NCBI GenBank assembly: GCA_029298735.1
Contig: JANSLP010000095.1
Span: 1 to 64,000, forward strand
Length of the DNA: 64,000 nt
Source: Ophiostoma sp. CBS 140.51
Taxonomy: Eukaryota; Ascomycota; Sordariomycetes; Ophiostomatales; Ophiostomataceae
Reading direction: 5' to 3'
In this document: positions 43,063 through 55,588 of the stretch, in pieces
How positions within the stretch are numbered: the stretch's first letter is position 1
Layout: each line of letters starts with the position of its first letter
Position numbers and translations under genes: made by a program
The notes under the pieces: generated by a model
The model's input: only the letters and a program-made list of their open reading frames with translations
What the model was told of the DNA's origin: nothing
Database searches by the model: none

Positions 43063-43982
43063 GATGGGCAGTTGTGGCAGCTATTGCTGCAAATTTCAGA
43101 GGTGTCGAAGTCGGCAGGGTCTCGTACCCAGGGATGGTGAGGTCGGAGGAAGGAAGTGTCGATGACGGGTCGAGACTAGAGATGCAGTCGACTCGAAGGA
43201 AGAAGAGAGGTTTGTATTTTCTTTTTGTTGTTGGATTTTTCTTTAGCGGCGAGATAAAACTCGTCGAATTGACTCTAGGCGCGCCACGGTCGGTCGCGCA
43301 TGATTTTTTCGTCTTTCGTCTGATGTCAAAGTGGTGACTTTCGAGCTTTGGAATGGGCGCGCGAGCTATCTTCGGACAAGCTATGCAGGCGTAGGGGTTC
43401 TCGGTGTAGGTGAGGTTAAGGTCAGAGATCGATCGAGTCGTAAATCGAGGGGATATCACAGGATGTACAGGTTCGTCGTGAATGGAAGGAGATCGTTGGC
43501 CGGTTATTGAGGTCGGGAAGGAGTATTCGAGAATAAGGTTCGGGAGGGAAGGTGCGATGCAAGATGGTCTGGACCTTTGAGGAATCCATGTGCCCTTTCC
43601 TGGTCAAACCAGGGGTGGTGTCACATGCGAATTGCACGCAAAACAGGGCGGTGACGAAAGGGCGCGGTCACTAGCGCTGTATTTCCAAGTTACAGGGCAG
43701 TTTCGTGCAAAGGTACAGCGACTGGGCCTGGACTCGGAGACAATAAAGTCGAAATAAGCAGGCGCCACACGTGGCGTCGGCCGTTGACCAATCAGAAGCA
43801 CAACAACTCCCCTTGCAAAAAAGTTGCCCGCCAAAAAGATTGGATAACAGCTTTTTTGCTTGGTGATCGCGAAGCGACGAAAAGATCAGGCGATTCCGGA
43901 CGGCGTTCCAATTCCACCTCACCACCACTTTGTGTCCTCTAAACGAATACACAGAGCGGCTCTTGCATGCACAATAATCACC
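43063..43982. promoter_or_regulatory. Divergent promoter region, lipase and Pet191 genes
   Basis: A 920-bp spacer between divergent genes. A CCAAT box in reverse (ATTGG near 43839, and ACCAATCAG at 43787-43795) lies 150-200 bp before the Pet191 start. No gene seen. Confidence 0.45.
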
Positions 43983-44488
43983 ATGCCGAGCTCGTGTAAA
44001 GAGATTCGTGCGTACAGCCCCAGTTCTGACTTGTGGCTTCTAGCTTTTCTTCCCCTCCATGTAGACATTTGCTAACACTTTTGATTTCTTCAGGCGCCGC
44101 TCTGGCCCAGTGCCTCCAGGAGTCTGACTGCGTCATGGTCTACCGCAACTCGGCCGCCGACTGCCTCCGCCCACCACTGTCCGACACCCTGCCCACCCAG
44201 TGCCAGCAGCTCCGCAAAGGCTTCGGTGAGTGCCGGCGCGGCATGATCGACATGCGCAAACGGTTCCGCGGCAACCAGCCGGCTGCGGCCAAGATGCTGC
44301 AGACACACCCCGATGAGACCTCTTCCGCCGGCGAGCAGAAAGACAAGCAGGGCTACCAATTGTACGCGGGCCGGTCAGCATTCGGCGGCGTGGTCAAGGA
44401 GACATCCGGTAACGAGGTCGAGGCGCCCGACTGGCGCGAGCTGGAGAATGAAAAGTACCGCAAAGAGCAGGCCGCGAAGAAGTCATGA
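43983..44488 (+). CDS. PET191: Cytochrome c oxidase assembly factor Pet191/COA5
   Basis: Two exons, 43983-44007 and 44094-44488, with an 86-bp intron (GTGCGT, GCTAAC, TTCAG); the product is 139 aa. The conserved core is complete: MPSSCKEIRAALAQC, SDCVMVYRNSAADC, LPTQCQQLRKGFGEC and RRGMIDMRKRFRG. Six cysteines stand at 5, 15, 21, 32, 45 and 55, giving the twin Cx9C pattern (5/15 and 45/55) of Mia40-imported intermembrane-space proteins. The C-terminal 70 residues are a charged extension (YAGRSAFGG.., ending KYRKEQAAKKS) as in other filamentous fungi. It is required for complex IV assembly. Confidence 0.95.
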
Positions 44489-47400
44489 CGGGTGTCAGTG
44501 AAGGGGGCGATACGAAGCAGGCGGCTGTATGATAACGGCCTTGCACATACGCGGCGAGTCGACTCACGATCGGGCACGACATACCATTTGGCATGGAGAG
44601 GACGGTCGAAGACGATACACAAGCACATATTGGCGTTTTCTGGTTTTCATTTTGGGCGTTCAGTTTCATTGGCGAGGTGTGTAAAAGTACCTCTGGGTTT
44701 TCAATATATCATCTTTTCTCTTCAAAGATATGACAATGCGATATCCGACATCGCCGTTTTGTTTGAATTCGGGCCCTGCCACACGTATCTCATCCGTACT
44801 GCATTGGCCTCGTATAGATTGATGTACGCAGAAGCGCAGATGTCGACTTAAGTGCTTCACGTAAATACCTGTTTCGATAAAGCAGATGCGGCAGGAATAT
44901 GCGTCGAGATGTGTCAGCAGTCAAAAATCGTCACCGTTCAGCGAAAAGCCAGCTGCCAGGCACTCGGGGCCAACTGTCAACAAGGGTGTCAGCCGTGGGA
45001 AAGGTATTATCCATCATGCACTGATTCAAAACGGAACATAAGACGAGACACGTTGAGCCCACTGAAAAAAAGGAAAGAGGCTCTGGAAGGAGAAATCAAA
45101 CGACATCTTAAGCGACAGGGATCGACGCGCGGACCAGAAACATGAAGAGAAAAGCGGCTACCGGCATCTTTTTGTTGCGACATTCGTGTTCAGAAAGCAC
45201 GTTGTAATTCATTTCTTCCAGCCTTGTCGACGAGACGCGGCTTTTAGTGTGCGGCACAGAGTCCGGTTTCTGGCTTACAGCAAGACACGGCATCGATAAG
45301 CTGTCGTCATCATATTGTCTACAAACTTTAAAGAAGAGCTCTTAAAGAACAACTTAGAAAGTCTAACTTTACTCCGTAGATATATTGCTGTTGTAAACCT
45401 TGAGTTGCTCGGTCTAAATTATGTCTGGCTGTATTCAACTGCCAACACATCACGCTCCCCTTCCAACAGCCTGAAGCCTGAAGGTAAGGGTGGTCACAAC
45501 AATGCAGAAATCAAAATTGCAAGTCTTGGCATTTCAGATCAAACGTCACTGTCGGTTGGCCAAGACTCACTGTTTTTTCTTACCGTTTGTTCCTGCCCAG
45601 GCGAGCCAGTCTTTGAAAGGCCAGCCTCCCCCTCCCCAAAATAAAAACTGACAGCGGGAACGCGGCCCCAGTAAAGCAAGGGGCTGATGTCGAGGGTGGA
45701 CGCCGATCCCCATGAAGAAAGGAAAGGACGAAAGGTGATTGATGGATGCCCCTGAAAGAGAGGCTTTGAGGCAGGCTTTAACAGCCCATACGATCACAAA
45801 GACTCAGCACCGGGAAGACCTGTGCAGGCAAGAGCCAGATTCCAGGGGAAGAAGCGTGCTTGTGGGGTCGTCCCCAGAGTGCCAAATGCAGGGGCAGACT
45901 CACAGACAAGCCAAGCCAAGGCGAGAGCGAGCTTCTATCAAATCACTTCATTTCTTTCTTCTTCCTTCTTCCTTCCTTCCTTCTCTTTCGTATTTTCTTT
46001 CTTTGGTTCTTGCTATTGTTTGCTTCGCAGTTAGCATTTATTCCTGCCATCTCCAGCCTTTTGTGCGCCCCCTTTTCTCGACGACGGCTACGTGCGGCAG
46101 GCGCGAATGGCTGGTGTGGGTGGTCGAGATACGGACAACTCCTGCAAGCGATGCGCCCCCATCGGTTTTATCAATCAAAACCCGTAACCTAATCTCTCAA
46201 CAGCGCACATTCTCACTCACTACTATCTTACTTCCCTTTCCCAGCAAAATGAGAGATAGCAGACAGCGATTCCATGACTCGTATGGACTTTGTGTGGGTG
46301 TGTGGTGTGTGGTGCATTTCGGACAGGAGTCCAGGGCCGCCAAAAGGAAGGAGCCAGGAGCCCATTGCCAAAGGGACTGTCGCACGCCCACCTACTCTTC
46401 TTGGTCTACGGCGAATTCCCCGAATTTTTGTCCTTTTTGGCGCACTGCTCGCGTGTCGTCAGAGACGCATTTTGGCGACGGAGTCGCGTGCCGTCTGCAT
46501 GAACAGTGTGCTAACGGTTTCCCACAACCTCCCTAATTCCCGCGCGTGTGCTGCAGGCCAAGGGGGCAGGGGAGGATCGCGCCTGCACTTCAGTGTCTTC
46601 AAGGTCGTCTTAACCTTCCTTCTCTCCTTCTTTCTTGGTGTGCTCTTGCCTCCGGGAAGCGGGTTCTTGTCCCCACATCCAGTGATTTAGCGCTGTGCCC
46701 CTGGAGGCCATGAATGGCCAGTTGACAGGGAAAGAAGGGAAAGATTGAGCAGGGCATACGTAAGTGATCCACACCCTATTTCTTTGCCTTTGTGTTTTAA
46801 TTGCTGTTTCATTCTCAATGTCATAGCCCTGGCGCTGACCTCACGCGTGCAGTAACAAACTACAGTGTCCGGATAACTCAAAGCAAGAGGTACAAGTACA
46901 AGAAGATGTGTCGTACCTTACAAATATCTCACATCTTCTGCTTGGATGGACAATGGCAGAAAATGCCCTCAAAACGGAGGACACGGTCGGACGTTGAGCG
47001 CAATGAAAACTTTCCACGCCGTCGATAGAGGCTTAAAAAGTGGGCAAGGCCAGCCAGCGCCAAGAAAAACGAGAAGAAAAGGGTTCAGGGGACGACGAAA
47101 GATCAGAGCAAACAAGGAAAAGAAACAAGATTTTATCTCGAGTTTAAAAATGAGTTTAAAACTCTAACATCGGATGAGCCCGCGAGCATTTTTACTGTAT
47201 CCTGCGGGCAGCCGTATCGTTGGCGAGAAATATGTCTCCCACATCCTTGAAGCATCATCAGGCCGGACATTTCAGGAAGACGGCTCCGTTCTCCGTGCAG
47301 ACAAAATGACGCCGCGTCAACAGCGCCGTTTGCGAATCCCTGGACAGGGGGGGGGGCCAACGCTGCTCCATAGAAGCCCATACAAAACTGGTACCGGTAG

Positions 47401-49111
47401 GCGTCTCGCACTTGGAGTATGGCCGTTGGTCGTTGGTAAAAAGAGACCTGGCAGAAGGCAAAAACTCGCCCGCATTAAAGTGTGCCATGTCTGCCAAGAA
47501 CGAGGCATTCCTTGATCGATACGGGTATTCAGGCGTAAGGCCTTGCACGCTCGTAAAATAAAAATAAAAAAAAAAGAGAAAAACTCCGTACGGAAGGTGG
47601 TCGTACGAGCACACTCCGAGACTCCCGTCCTGCCCTGTGAGGTTTGTTATCTCTACTGAGTTATGTATCTTACCTCTCTTTCTCCTTATATCTTGGAACA
47701 AGGCTGGCAGAGGCGAGATGTGCTTACTGCGTACATGGCGCCAGCCTCGAGTATGGGAGGAAGAATGGACCACGCGAACACTAGGGGAAATGGCACCAGA
47801 TGGGGAAAGATGTAGCGCAACCCGAGAAAAAGGAAAGAAACGAACTCAAAAACGAAGGGGCAATACTTCATAGCAAAGAAAGCGCCCAAAGAAAATCAAA
47901 ATCAGTGACGTCTCTGCTCTTCGGCCCCATTCCCATGCCGTCTTCCCTTCCCCGTCCCAGCAATCCCTGGTCCCCCCTCCACTCGACCCTTTGAGCAAAA
48001 CAGTCTTAGCCTTGGCGGCGTATTTTTTTTCTTGGCGATTTTCCTTGTCCTCTCACTGTTTCTTCCCTCTCTTTGGGGGCTTCTTGGGGCTTTTTGGGGG
48101 GAACACTGTCCACTTTAGAAATGCTTAGCATTATTACCTATGCGTGTGTGGTGCTCAGTGTGTATGTTCAGTGTCCATCTTTTTTCTGATTCCTTGATTG
48201 CTCCCTTCTTTCTAACTTGCCGTGAATCCGTTGCTTGTTTCTTTCTCGCTCTTTTTGCCTTCTTATCGTTTTTCTGTTTCTTTTGATCTTCTCTCTCTTT
48301 CTCCTTCGATCCTTCCTCCTTTGACGTTGTTATTTACACACACTTCTCGCCAGCGCTCCTTCCAATTTATTCTACTTGGCAACTTACACGGAAACCACAC
48401 CCACCCCAGCGCTCTTCATCGCACTTTCCCGCCTGTGCCAGCCTTCTCTTTCCAACAACGTGCGCCGCCTCCGTTCCGCGTCTAAACCGGCAGCTGCGCA
48501 CGAGACCAGGCCGACCATCGTCGCGTGCCTTCCCTTTGCGCTGTCCACAGGAAAGGGGCAACGTCGTGCGGTGTTATTTTGAGATTTTAAACCTCAAGCT
48601 TCAAATCAGTGACGTTCGGCGACTTTTTCTTTGTTCTTCGAGCTCCGAGTCAGCCTCCCCCAAGTCAACAAAGCCCAAACCAAGATCCATTGCGTCGCAA
48701 CGCCATCCAGAACGCCACAACCTTCTCGAGTGCCCGGCAGATGATGCAACCTCATTTTCGACGTTTCTCAACGACCTTGTAATTTTGTTAACCTTTGACT
48801 TTTCTTTTTCCCTTTTCCTCTCCTCCCCGAAAACACGCCACGATCTTATCGGCGCCCTGCAGCTTGGCGAGAACTACTCCCAACCGGGTTGTGCAGCAGT
48901 ACACGGAACGGAGTACATATTGAACCCCCCTGAACTGAACACAACGTTCGCGAGATAATTCGAGACATTCGCGGCACTTCGACGAACACGACCTGAAATT
49001 GTGAATCGACGCGCGATTGTGGGCATCCAGTACCATTTCGCTTCCATCCAACTCAGCCACTTGCCAATTCCCGCGCCCGAGAAGAGCCGTTCTTAGGCTC
49101 CTCCCGCCCGC
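44489..49111. other. 4.6-kb stretch without a supported gene
   Basis: The longest gene-free stretch in the conserved half. Frames exist (for example 45739-46536 plus, 265 codons), but they are low in protein character, full of pyrimidine-tract translation, and lack motifs. Strong CT tracts lie at 45950-46010, 48000-48080 and 48190-48340, typical of fungal promoters and leaders, the last probably belonging to the phosphatase gene. A G-run of eight lies at 47347-47354. A non-coding RNA or a long 5' leader with uORFs cannot be excluded. Confidence 0.5.
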
Positions 49112-51307
49112 ATGGTGGTTCCCTTTTTCGGGCGGTTGCGCCGCCGGCGCTTGTTGCTTATTTTTGCATTTGCCGTCTTCATTACATTTTACATGACCTA
49201 TTCCCCCGAGCAGCCAGGACACGAGGCAGCATCATCAGCACATATACCAGGTACGGGTGCCTCACAAGAAAAGTTTGACCCAGTAAAACACAAAGCACGC
49301 CCAGCAGGAGGAAGCGCAGCATTATCATCAGCTGCTGCCGGTGACGAAAACTTAATACCAGGGAGCAAGACGAGCTCCGGACGACCGATCCAAAAGAACC
49401 CAGTTTCCGGTGCAGGAGACAGCGCCGCCGGTGCCAAGTTTGCCACCGACGCCGAACTCGAGGCCGAAGAGGAAGAGGAAGAGGCCGAAGAACGGGCCAA
49501 GGCTGCCTCTGGCGACATTCCCGACGCGCTCAAGACGCCCGCCCAGCTGAAAGCCCAAAAGGAGTGGAAGGCGAAGCAGACCAAAGAGGCCAAGGAGAAG
49601 GAAAGAAAGAAACAGGAGGCCGCCAAGAAGAAGAAGCTCACCCTCGCCGAGCTGCTCGCAAAACCCATGGACACCATGGAGTACGGCACGACCGCTCGCC
49701 CACCCATCAAAGGCCTCACCAATATTATTGCCGACCTGCCCGTCGAGCTGATTGTTGACGACAAGGACGAGGGCGGTGTTCCGACCCTTTCGACCCCTGC
49801 TAGTTTAGTGCGCCGTCGCCGCTTCGTCTTTGTCGGTGACGTCCACGGCCAGCGCAAGCCGCTCGACGAGCTACTTGACAAGATTGACTTTGAGGTCGGC
49901 AACGACCACCTGGTGCTGGTCGGCGACCTGATCAACAAGGGTCCCGACAGTGCCGGTGTCGTGCAGCTTGCCATGGAGCTGGGTGCCAGTGCCGTGCGCG
50001 GCAACCACGAAGACCGCGTGCTCGTGGCCTACCAGTCGCTTCACGCAACCGATGCACACATTCCACCACCCGTCAAGCCCAAGAAGGCACTTGCAAGCAT
50101 CGACGGCGTTGTTCCCGCACCCGAGGCCGAGGCCGTGATCGAGGGCGAGAACGAGGCAGATGCCGATCGGAGGCGTTTGGTGGCCCTAGCCAACATTGAG
50201 GCTGAGGGCAAGATGGAGCGTGCCGAGGCCAACCTTCAGCGTGAAATTGACCTTAAGGAGGAGGATGCCAAGAAGCGCAAGGGCATTCTGACACTGCTCG
50301 GCCTCAAGAAGGAGCACAAGAAGGAGGAGGATATTATCGACCATGACAAGTTCGTTGCCGAGCTCGAAATCGACCCGCTCGAGCAGAACCCTTTCTCGCA
50401 CGGCGACTCGGCCGAACGCGCCACCGCCGCCACTCTGACGCCCGAGCAGGCCAAATGGCTGTCCGAACTGCCCGTCATCCTGCGCCTCGGTTCCATTGCG
50501 CCCTCCGCTGCTGTTCCTCTGACTCCGACCGCCCAGCAGGCCAACGCCAAGTCGCCCTTTGCCAACAACGAGGTCGTCGTCGTCCACGCTGGTCTTGTCC
50601 CCGACCTACCTCTCGAGATGCAGGACCCCTATGCCGTCATGGTCATGCGCAGCCTTGTCCACCCGGCGGACGAGGTACGCCACGAGCGTGCCCGCCTGAT
50701 CGCCGAAGCCCGTATCCGCGCCGAGTCCCGCGGTCGTATTAAGAATACCGACCGCGTCAACGTGCCCAACGGTCGCATCGACGCCGAGTACCACCGTATG
50801 CAGAAACACGCCTACGGTGCCGACCCGCACCACCCCCGCCGGCCCAGCCCCGCCGGCACACCCCGCCTCAACGCCGCCGGAGACGGCCACCCCGAACCGG
50901 CCGACATGGTGATGCTGCCCATTGAGGGCCACTTCCGCGAGGGCACCGACCGTGTGCACTGGGCAGCGGTATGGAACCAGGTGCAACATGCCAAGGAGGA
51001 CTCGGCGAACCGCACAACAGTTGTCTATGGCCACGACGCTATTACGGGCTTGCTGGTCCCTGAGATAATGCCCTCGGGCCTGTTCAGTCTGTTTAGCAGT
51101 AACGGTGGTGGCAAGGGCAATGGCGACAGCGCCGGCAGCGTCATTACCGAAGAGGACACGGGATACACGTTTGGCCTGGACTCAGGCGCTGTGTACGGTG
51201 GCAAGCTGACGGCGCTGGTGGTTGAGGCCGACAAGGACGGCGTAGTCAAGCACCGCATTGAGCAGGTGCAGTGCCCAGCCATTGCGCCCAAGAAGTTTGC
51301 CGACTAG
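49112..51307 (+). CDS. PPN2: Ppn2-like membrane metallophosphatase
   Basis: A single exon of 731 aa. An RLRRRR patch and one membrane helix (residues about 13-32) at the N-terminus give a type II topology. A disordered, then strongly charged coiled-coil stretch follows (about 115-185: long Glu runs, then Lys-rich ERKKQEAAKKKK). The calcineurin-like phosphoesterase domain has GDVHG (242-246), GDLINKG (271-277) and GNHED (297-301), and later VVVHAGLVPDLP and VYGHDAITGL for the remaining metal-binding histidines. Yeast Ppn2 (YNL217W), a vacuolar zinc-dependent endopolyphosphatase, has the same order. This protein is about twice as long because of the charged N-terminal region and a large insert (about 305-450) between GNHED and the HAGL motif. 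Confidence 0.85.
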   Translation: MVVPFFGRLRRRRLLLIFAFAVFITFYMTYSPEQPGHEAASSAHIPGTGASQEKFDPVKHKARPAGGSAALSSAAAGDENLIPGSKTSSGRPIQKNPVSGAGDSAAGAKFATDAELEAEEEEEEAEERAKAASGDIPDALKTPAQLKAQKEWKAKQTKEAKEKERKKQEAAKKKKLTLAELLAKPMDTMEYGTTARPPIKGLTNIIADLPVELIVDDKDEGGVPTLSTPASLVRRRRFVFVGDVHGQRKPLDELLDKIDFEVGNDHLVLVGDLINKGPDSAGVVQLAMELGASAVRGNHEDRVLVAYQSLHATDAHIPPPVKPKKALASIDGVVPAPEAEAVIEGENEADADRRRLVALANIEAEGKMERAEANLQREIDLKEEDAKKRKGILTLLGLKKEHKKEEDIIDHDKFVAELEIDPLEQNPFSHGDSAERATAATLTPEQAKWLSELPVILRLGSIAPSAAVPLTPTAQQANAKSPFANNEVVVVHAGLVPDLPLEMQDPYAVMVMRSLVHPADEVRHERARLIAEARIRAESRGRIKNTDRVNVPNGRIDAEYHRMQKHAYGADPHHPRRPSPAGTPRLNAAGDGHPEPADMVMLPIEGHFREGTDRVHWAAVWNQVQHAKEDSANRTTVVYGHDAITGLLVPEIMPSGLFSLFSSNGGGKGNGDSAGSVITEEDTGYTFGLDSGAVYGGKLTALVVEADKDGVVKHRIEQVQCPAIAPKKFAD

Positions 51308-51970
51308 TCGAGGCCGACTCGTCACCTTTTCTCCCTTTTCTTTGCGTTGGAAAGCCTTTTGGAAAGCATACCCTCGTTTACTTTATGGCATCTTGTCGTT
51401 TGTTTACATCTTTTTTTATTTACATCTTTTTTTTGTTTACCTCCCCCTGGTTGAGATTCTCTCAGGGATGGCCAATACCTTCGTTTATGCTCTTTCTTAT
51501 TTGGGATGGATAGGCACGCATTTGGTCATATTCTAATGAGACCAGGTAGTAGCTGCCTTTTTTCTTTGTTTCTACTATTGGTTTTGTATATACGGCGTTT
51601 TATTTTTAGGGTATTTACGGTCTGCATTTCGAAGTCTTCTCTTTTGAATAAAAATCTCTGAGAGTAAATGGGCTCTTATACTTTAAACATATTTCACCGT
51701 TCCATAAATATGTGACGCAACATGTTTCTTGTGCGCATTAAATCATTCGATTGACAATCTAAATATTTTTTGTCGGTTTTGAATGTTTTCGTGTCGTTCC
51801 GATTCGTTCGCGCGGTATCATTGTAATCCATTCCATTCTTGATTTAGTGTTATGTACCGTCATACTATATGTAACGGGTTTTGATGTGTATTTTATTTTT
51901 CGCCATGGTGTATGATCATCCTCTGTCCTCCATCCTTAACTCAAAAATCAAAAAGGTCGTAACGTAACGC
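51308..51970. other. Convergent 3' intergenic region
   Basis: T-rich 3' UTR DNA between convergent phosphatase and transaldolase genes. No gene. Confidence 0.55.
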
Positions 51971-53438
51971 TTATGCGCTCAGCTTGGCCTTGATGATGTC
52001 CTTGAGCGTCTCGGCGTCAGCAGCGAACTTGCTGATACCCTCACGCAGCTTCTCGACGGCCATCTGGTCCTCGTTGAAGTCGAAGCGGAAGGTGGGCTCA
52101 TCGGAGATGTAGGTCTTCTTGGGAATGTCGAGGGCAGCGGCGCCGGAGGCGTTAAGCTTCTGGGGGACGGCCTCGTTGGAGTTGAGGAGCTCCTCGAGCA
52201 GGGAGGGGGAGATGGTCAGGTAGTCGCAGCCAGCAAGCTCGGTGATCTCACCAGTGTTGCGGAACGAGGCACCCATGACAATGGTCTTGTAGCCGTACTT
52301 CTTGTAGTAGTTGAAGATGGCCTGGACGGAGGCGACACCGGGGTCCTCCTCCTTAGCGTAGGTCTTGCCGGTCGAGGCCTTGAACCAATCCAGGATACGG
52401 CCCACGAAGGGCGAGATCAGGAAGGCACCGGCCTCAGCGGCGGCAATGGCCTGGGTCAGGGAGAACATGAGGGTCAGGTTGGTGTTGATGCCGTGGTCGC
52501 GCTGCAGGATCTCGGCGGCCTTGATACCCTCCCAGGTGGAGGCGATCTTGATCAGGACACGGTCCTTGGAGATGCCCTGGGCCTTGTACAGCTGTGGTGG
52601 GAAATTATGTTAGCTATGTCGGTGCAAGACAAGAAGAAAAAGAACAGAAACCTCGGGAAGGTATCTGAGGCTCAGTTACGCACGTCAATGATGTGCAGGG
52701 CCTTGTCGACGGAGGCCTTGGTGTCGAACGACAGACGGGCGTCAACTTCAGTGGAGACACGGCCGGGGACGATCTTCAGGATCTCGCGGCCGAACTCGAC
52801 CAGGATGGCGTCGAGGGTGGCATCGACCTTCTGGTCAAGCGAGCCCTCAGCCTTCTTGCCAATGGCAACGGCCTCGTCAATCAGCTTGGCGTACTCGGCC
52901 TTCTTGGAGGCAGCCAGAATCAGCGAGGGGTTGGTGGTGGCATCCTGGGGCTTGTACTTGGCAATGGCTGTGGGAGTGTGAGTTAGAAGTCATTCTTGTA
53001 GGCGCGGCAGAAGCAATTGAAATTGCAATTGCGCATTATGGGTATGGGAGAGACGAACAAGCGAAGTCACCTAGAGAGAAGCAGAGTTAGCAATTGCGAC
53101 ATGAGATGACATCAGAGGCCAGCGGCATAATTAAAAGTAAGGGCAAAACATACCAGAGTCGGAGACAACGACCTACACACGCCAAACAAAAGACACTCGG
53201 TTAGCAAGCTTGCTTCCACGGACGACAAGAACAGCGGCGCAACAGAGGCATTGCCGAAGCAAGCTCGAGCTCCGATCTTCTATCCACGACGGAAAACCCT
53301 AAGTTGGCCAATGCCTCCCTAATTTTCCGGGGCAATTGGGTGTGGAGAGAGCGCGAGCGCGACTATGATCGCGGTCAGAGTGAAGAGGACGTTGCTTACC
53401 GTGCCGGTGGCCTTAAGCTGGTCAAGAGAGCTAGACAT
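51971..53438 (-). CDS. TAL1: Transaldolase
   Basis: Five exons: 53438-53400, 53172-53154 (19 nt), 53070-53059 (12 nt), 52967-52684 and 52591-51971. Introns are 227, 83, 91 and 92 bp; all have GT..AG ends, the third with a GTTCGT donor and CTAAC branch. The product is 324 aa, normal for the family. The N-terminus assembles as MSSSLDQLKATGT-VVVSDSG-DFAS-IAKYKPQDATTNPSL, reproducing the conserved transaldolase start only if both microexons are included. The Schiff-base lysine is in RVLIKIASTWEGI; GINTNLTLMFSLTQA, ISPFVGRILDW and TIVMGASFRN complete the active site. It moves a dihydroxyacetone unit between sedoheptulose-7-phosphate and glyceraldehyde-3-phosphate in the non-oxidative pentose phosphate pathway, in the cytosol. 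Confidence 0.96.
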
Positions 53439-55588
53439 TGTGAATTGTGGAGGGAATTGTGGCGGTTTGGAGAGAAACCTAGAGAGGAGAGTGTTGATTT
53501 GGAGATGGGATGAAGAAGAAAAGGGACGAAGGAGGAAGAGAAAGGAGGAAACAAAAGAGGAAAAGAAAGAAAAGGGAAAGAAGGACTGAGAAAAGCTCTC
53601 ACGGGGCTTGGCCTTGCGCTGCGTGGGTAATATAACCGTCGCTGCTTCCTCCGGTCGCTACTCGTACACTTATTTCTCTCACGCTGTTGCTGTATCGGGA
53701 CGAGGGTGGTGTCCAGTCCCAAAAAAGGAGGGGCGACAGGCGTCATGGAATTTGCCCCTCCCTTGTCTTGCCTCCTGGGTCACTATGAGAGATGGTCGAG
53801 CACCTTCTTTCTCTACGGTTTACGGTGGGATGTTCCGGAAGACCTCCACCCCCTTCCCCCAATTTTTGGAGTTTGTGTCCCCATTCCTTCCTTTTCCCCC
53901 AAATGGCTTTTTCCGCGGTAGAACTAAATCGTGTGATTTACGTGTGTTTTGTGCATTGCAAGTTGCAACAGATTGATTGTGTCGTGAACGCCGGTGAGGG
54001 AAACAGCGCCCAGTGCTGGTGGAATTTGACTTCCGAATTTGGTCCGATGCTTCCCACCGCTACCGGAAGGAGCAGTCTCAGCGCCTTCCGCGTGCCGCCT
54101 CGCTGGGGAAAGAGTTGTCCAGAAACCATCCATTCCACACCCACGCCCCTCCTACGCTCTAAGACACAGGCTGTCTGGGCTGTCTCCTGTTCCTGGTCCT
54201 CCGCGCCTCGTCCGCGCCTTCCTTGACTCGGACGACCTCTGATAAATTTTCCGTGTAAAAAGTTCAAATACGCAGTTTTTGATTTATTATTACTTAGCAA
54301 GCCGTAAACGGAAGCTCTCGTCGGCTTCTCTCCGTGGCAATCGCAGTTTCTTGCCGACACGGCGTTCGCACCTTCCTTGTGTTGTCTTCAAGCTTACCCT
54401 CCATTAGATATGCTCCTGTCGTCTATTGTTCGCTCTTTCCCATTGTTTGGTCACGTCTTACTGTTTTCTTACTCACAGCCTGGCCATTGCCGGCCAATTT
54501 GTCCAGCTTTTGTCATTCGGTCCTCCCAAGCTCCTGCCCTCCAATAACAGGCTTGGGAGTGCTCCTTCCTCAGTATGACCTGAGCCCTTATTCAGATCCC
54601 CACAGCTGTCTCATAACGTTTTGCACCTTTCCGCGGGCAGCTTCATAAGCTGTCCAGACATAAAAAGAAAGTAAATAAAGAAGTACTTTTTGAACGTGGT
54701 ATTTCAAAAATCTTTGCCATCAAACACTCAGATAAGACGGCATAAGCAAAACAAAAGACGCAATTCAAACCGGAAAAGAGGCCCATGCCACAGGTCAACT
54801 GACGAGATTTGTGACAAAACTGAAGCGTTTCCGGGGTTCATTGTCTTGGCTATTTTCTGGGGATATCGTGTCAAACATTGCAGAGAGATTATTCAAAACA
54901 TAATTAGAACAGAAAAACAGCTCCGTCGTGGAAACCGTCGCTGTAAAACCCTCCTATTGCGGCCTTTTCGCAGTGGACAAAAAGTCTTGGCCAACGCGCC
55001 GTCTATGCGGTTTTTTGTTGGGAACCTGTCTGGTTGGTTCCTTCCTGTTCAACTGCTCTTTCTTTCTGCTGGACGAGGTCGGCTGGCCGGTAGATTTTTT
55101 GGCGGGGGAGGGGTCAAAAGGCTCAAAAGCCGTCGCTCAATACCCACTCTCCCACTCCCTCCCACGCCCCCAGCATTGTTTGCGGACTGCCCTGAAAAGG
55201 AAATGTGTTCAACGACAGGTGCTGGGCGGCGTGTGACGAAAACAGGCAAGCTCCCCATGGCGCCTCTCCCCACCTGCGCTTGCTGGGAAACGAAGGTCTC
55301 CACTCGAAATCCGGCGAGCACGGTGAAGAGTGCCTGACAGCTTAAGTCAGCTGGCAGCCCCTCTGGCAGCGCTTTTGCCAGGTGGCAATACAACGTACGT
55401 CTGTACGTCAAGGCAGGCAGGCAGGTACCCACTTTTTCTTGAACGTCCCAAAAAAATATCGGCCTTTGTCAATTGCCAACCTTGCGTCGTTGAATACCCG
55501 TTCGGCGCAAACGAAACATCACGACTTCCGACTTCCTTCCACACACCCGACATCCCACCCTCTCACGCCACCCCCCACCACAGCCACC
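53439..55588. other. Divergent intergenic region, 2.1 kb
   Basis: Lies between transaldolase (minus) and SmF (plus). Purine-rich leader just upstream of the transaldolase start (53510-53590). No supported gene; the 215-codon frame at 54690-55337 lacks protein character. Confidence 0.5.

Noticed and set aside
45739..46536. 265-codon plus frame
   Set aside because: Much of it translates a CT tract and simple DNA; no motif, no clear start, no homology pattern.
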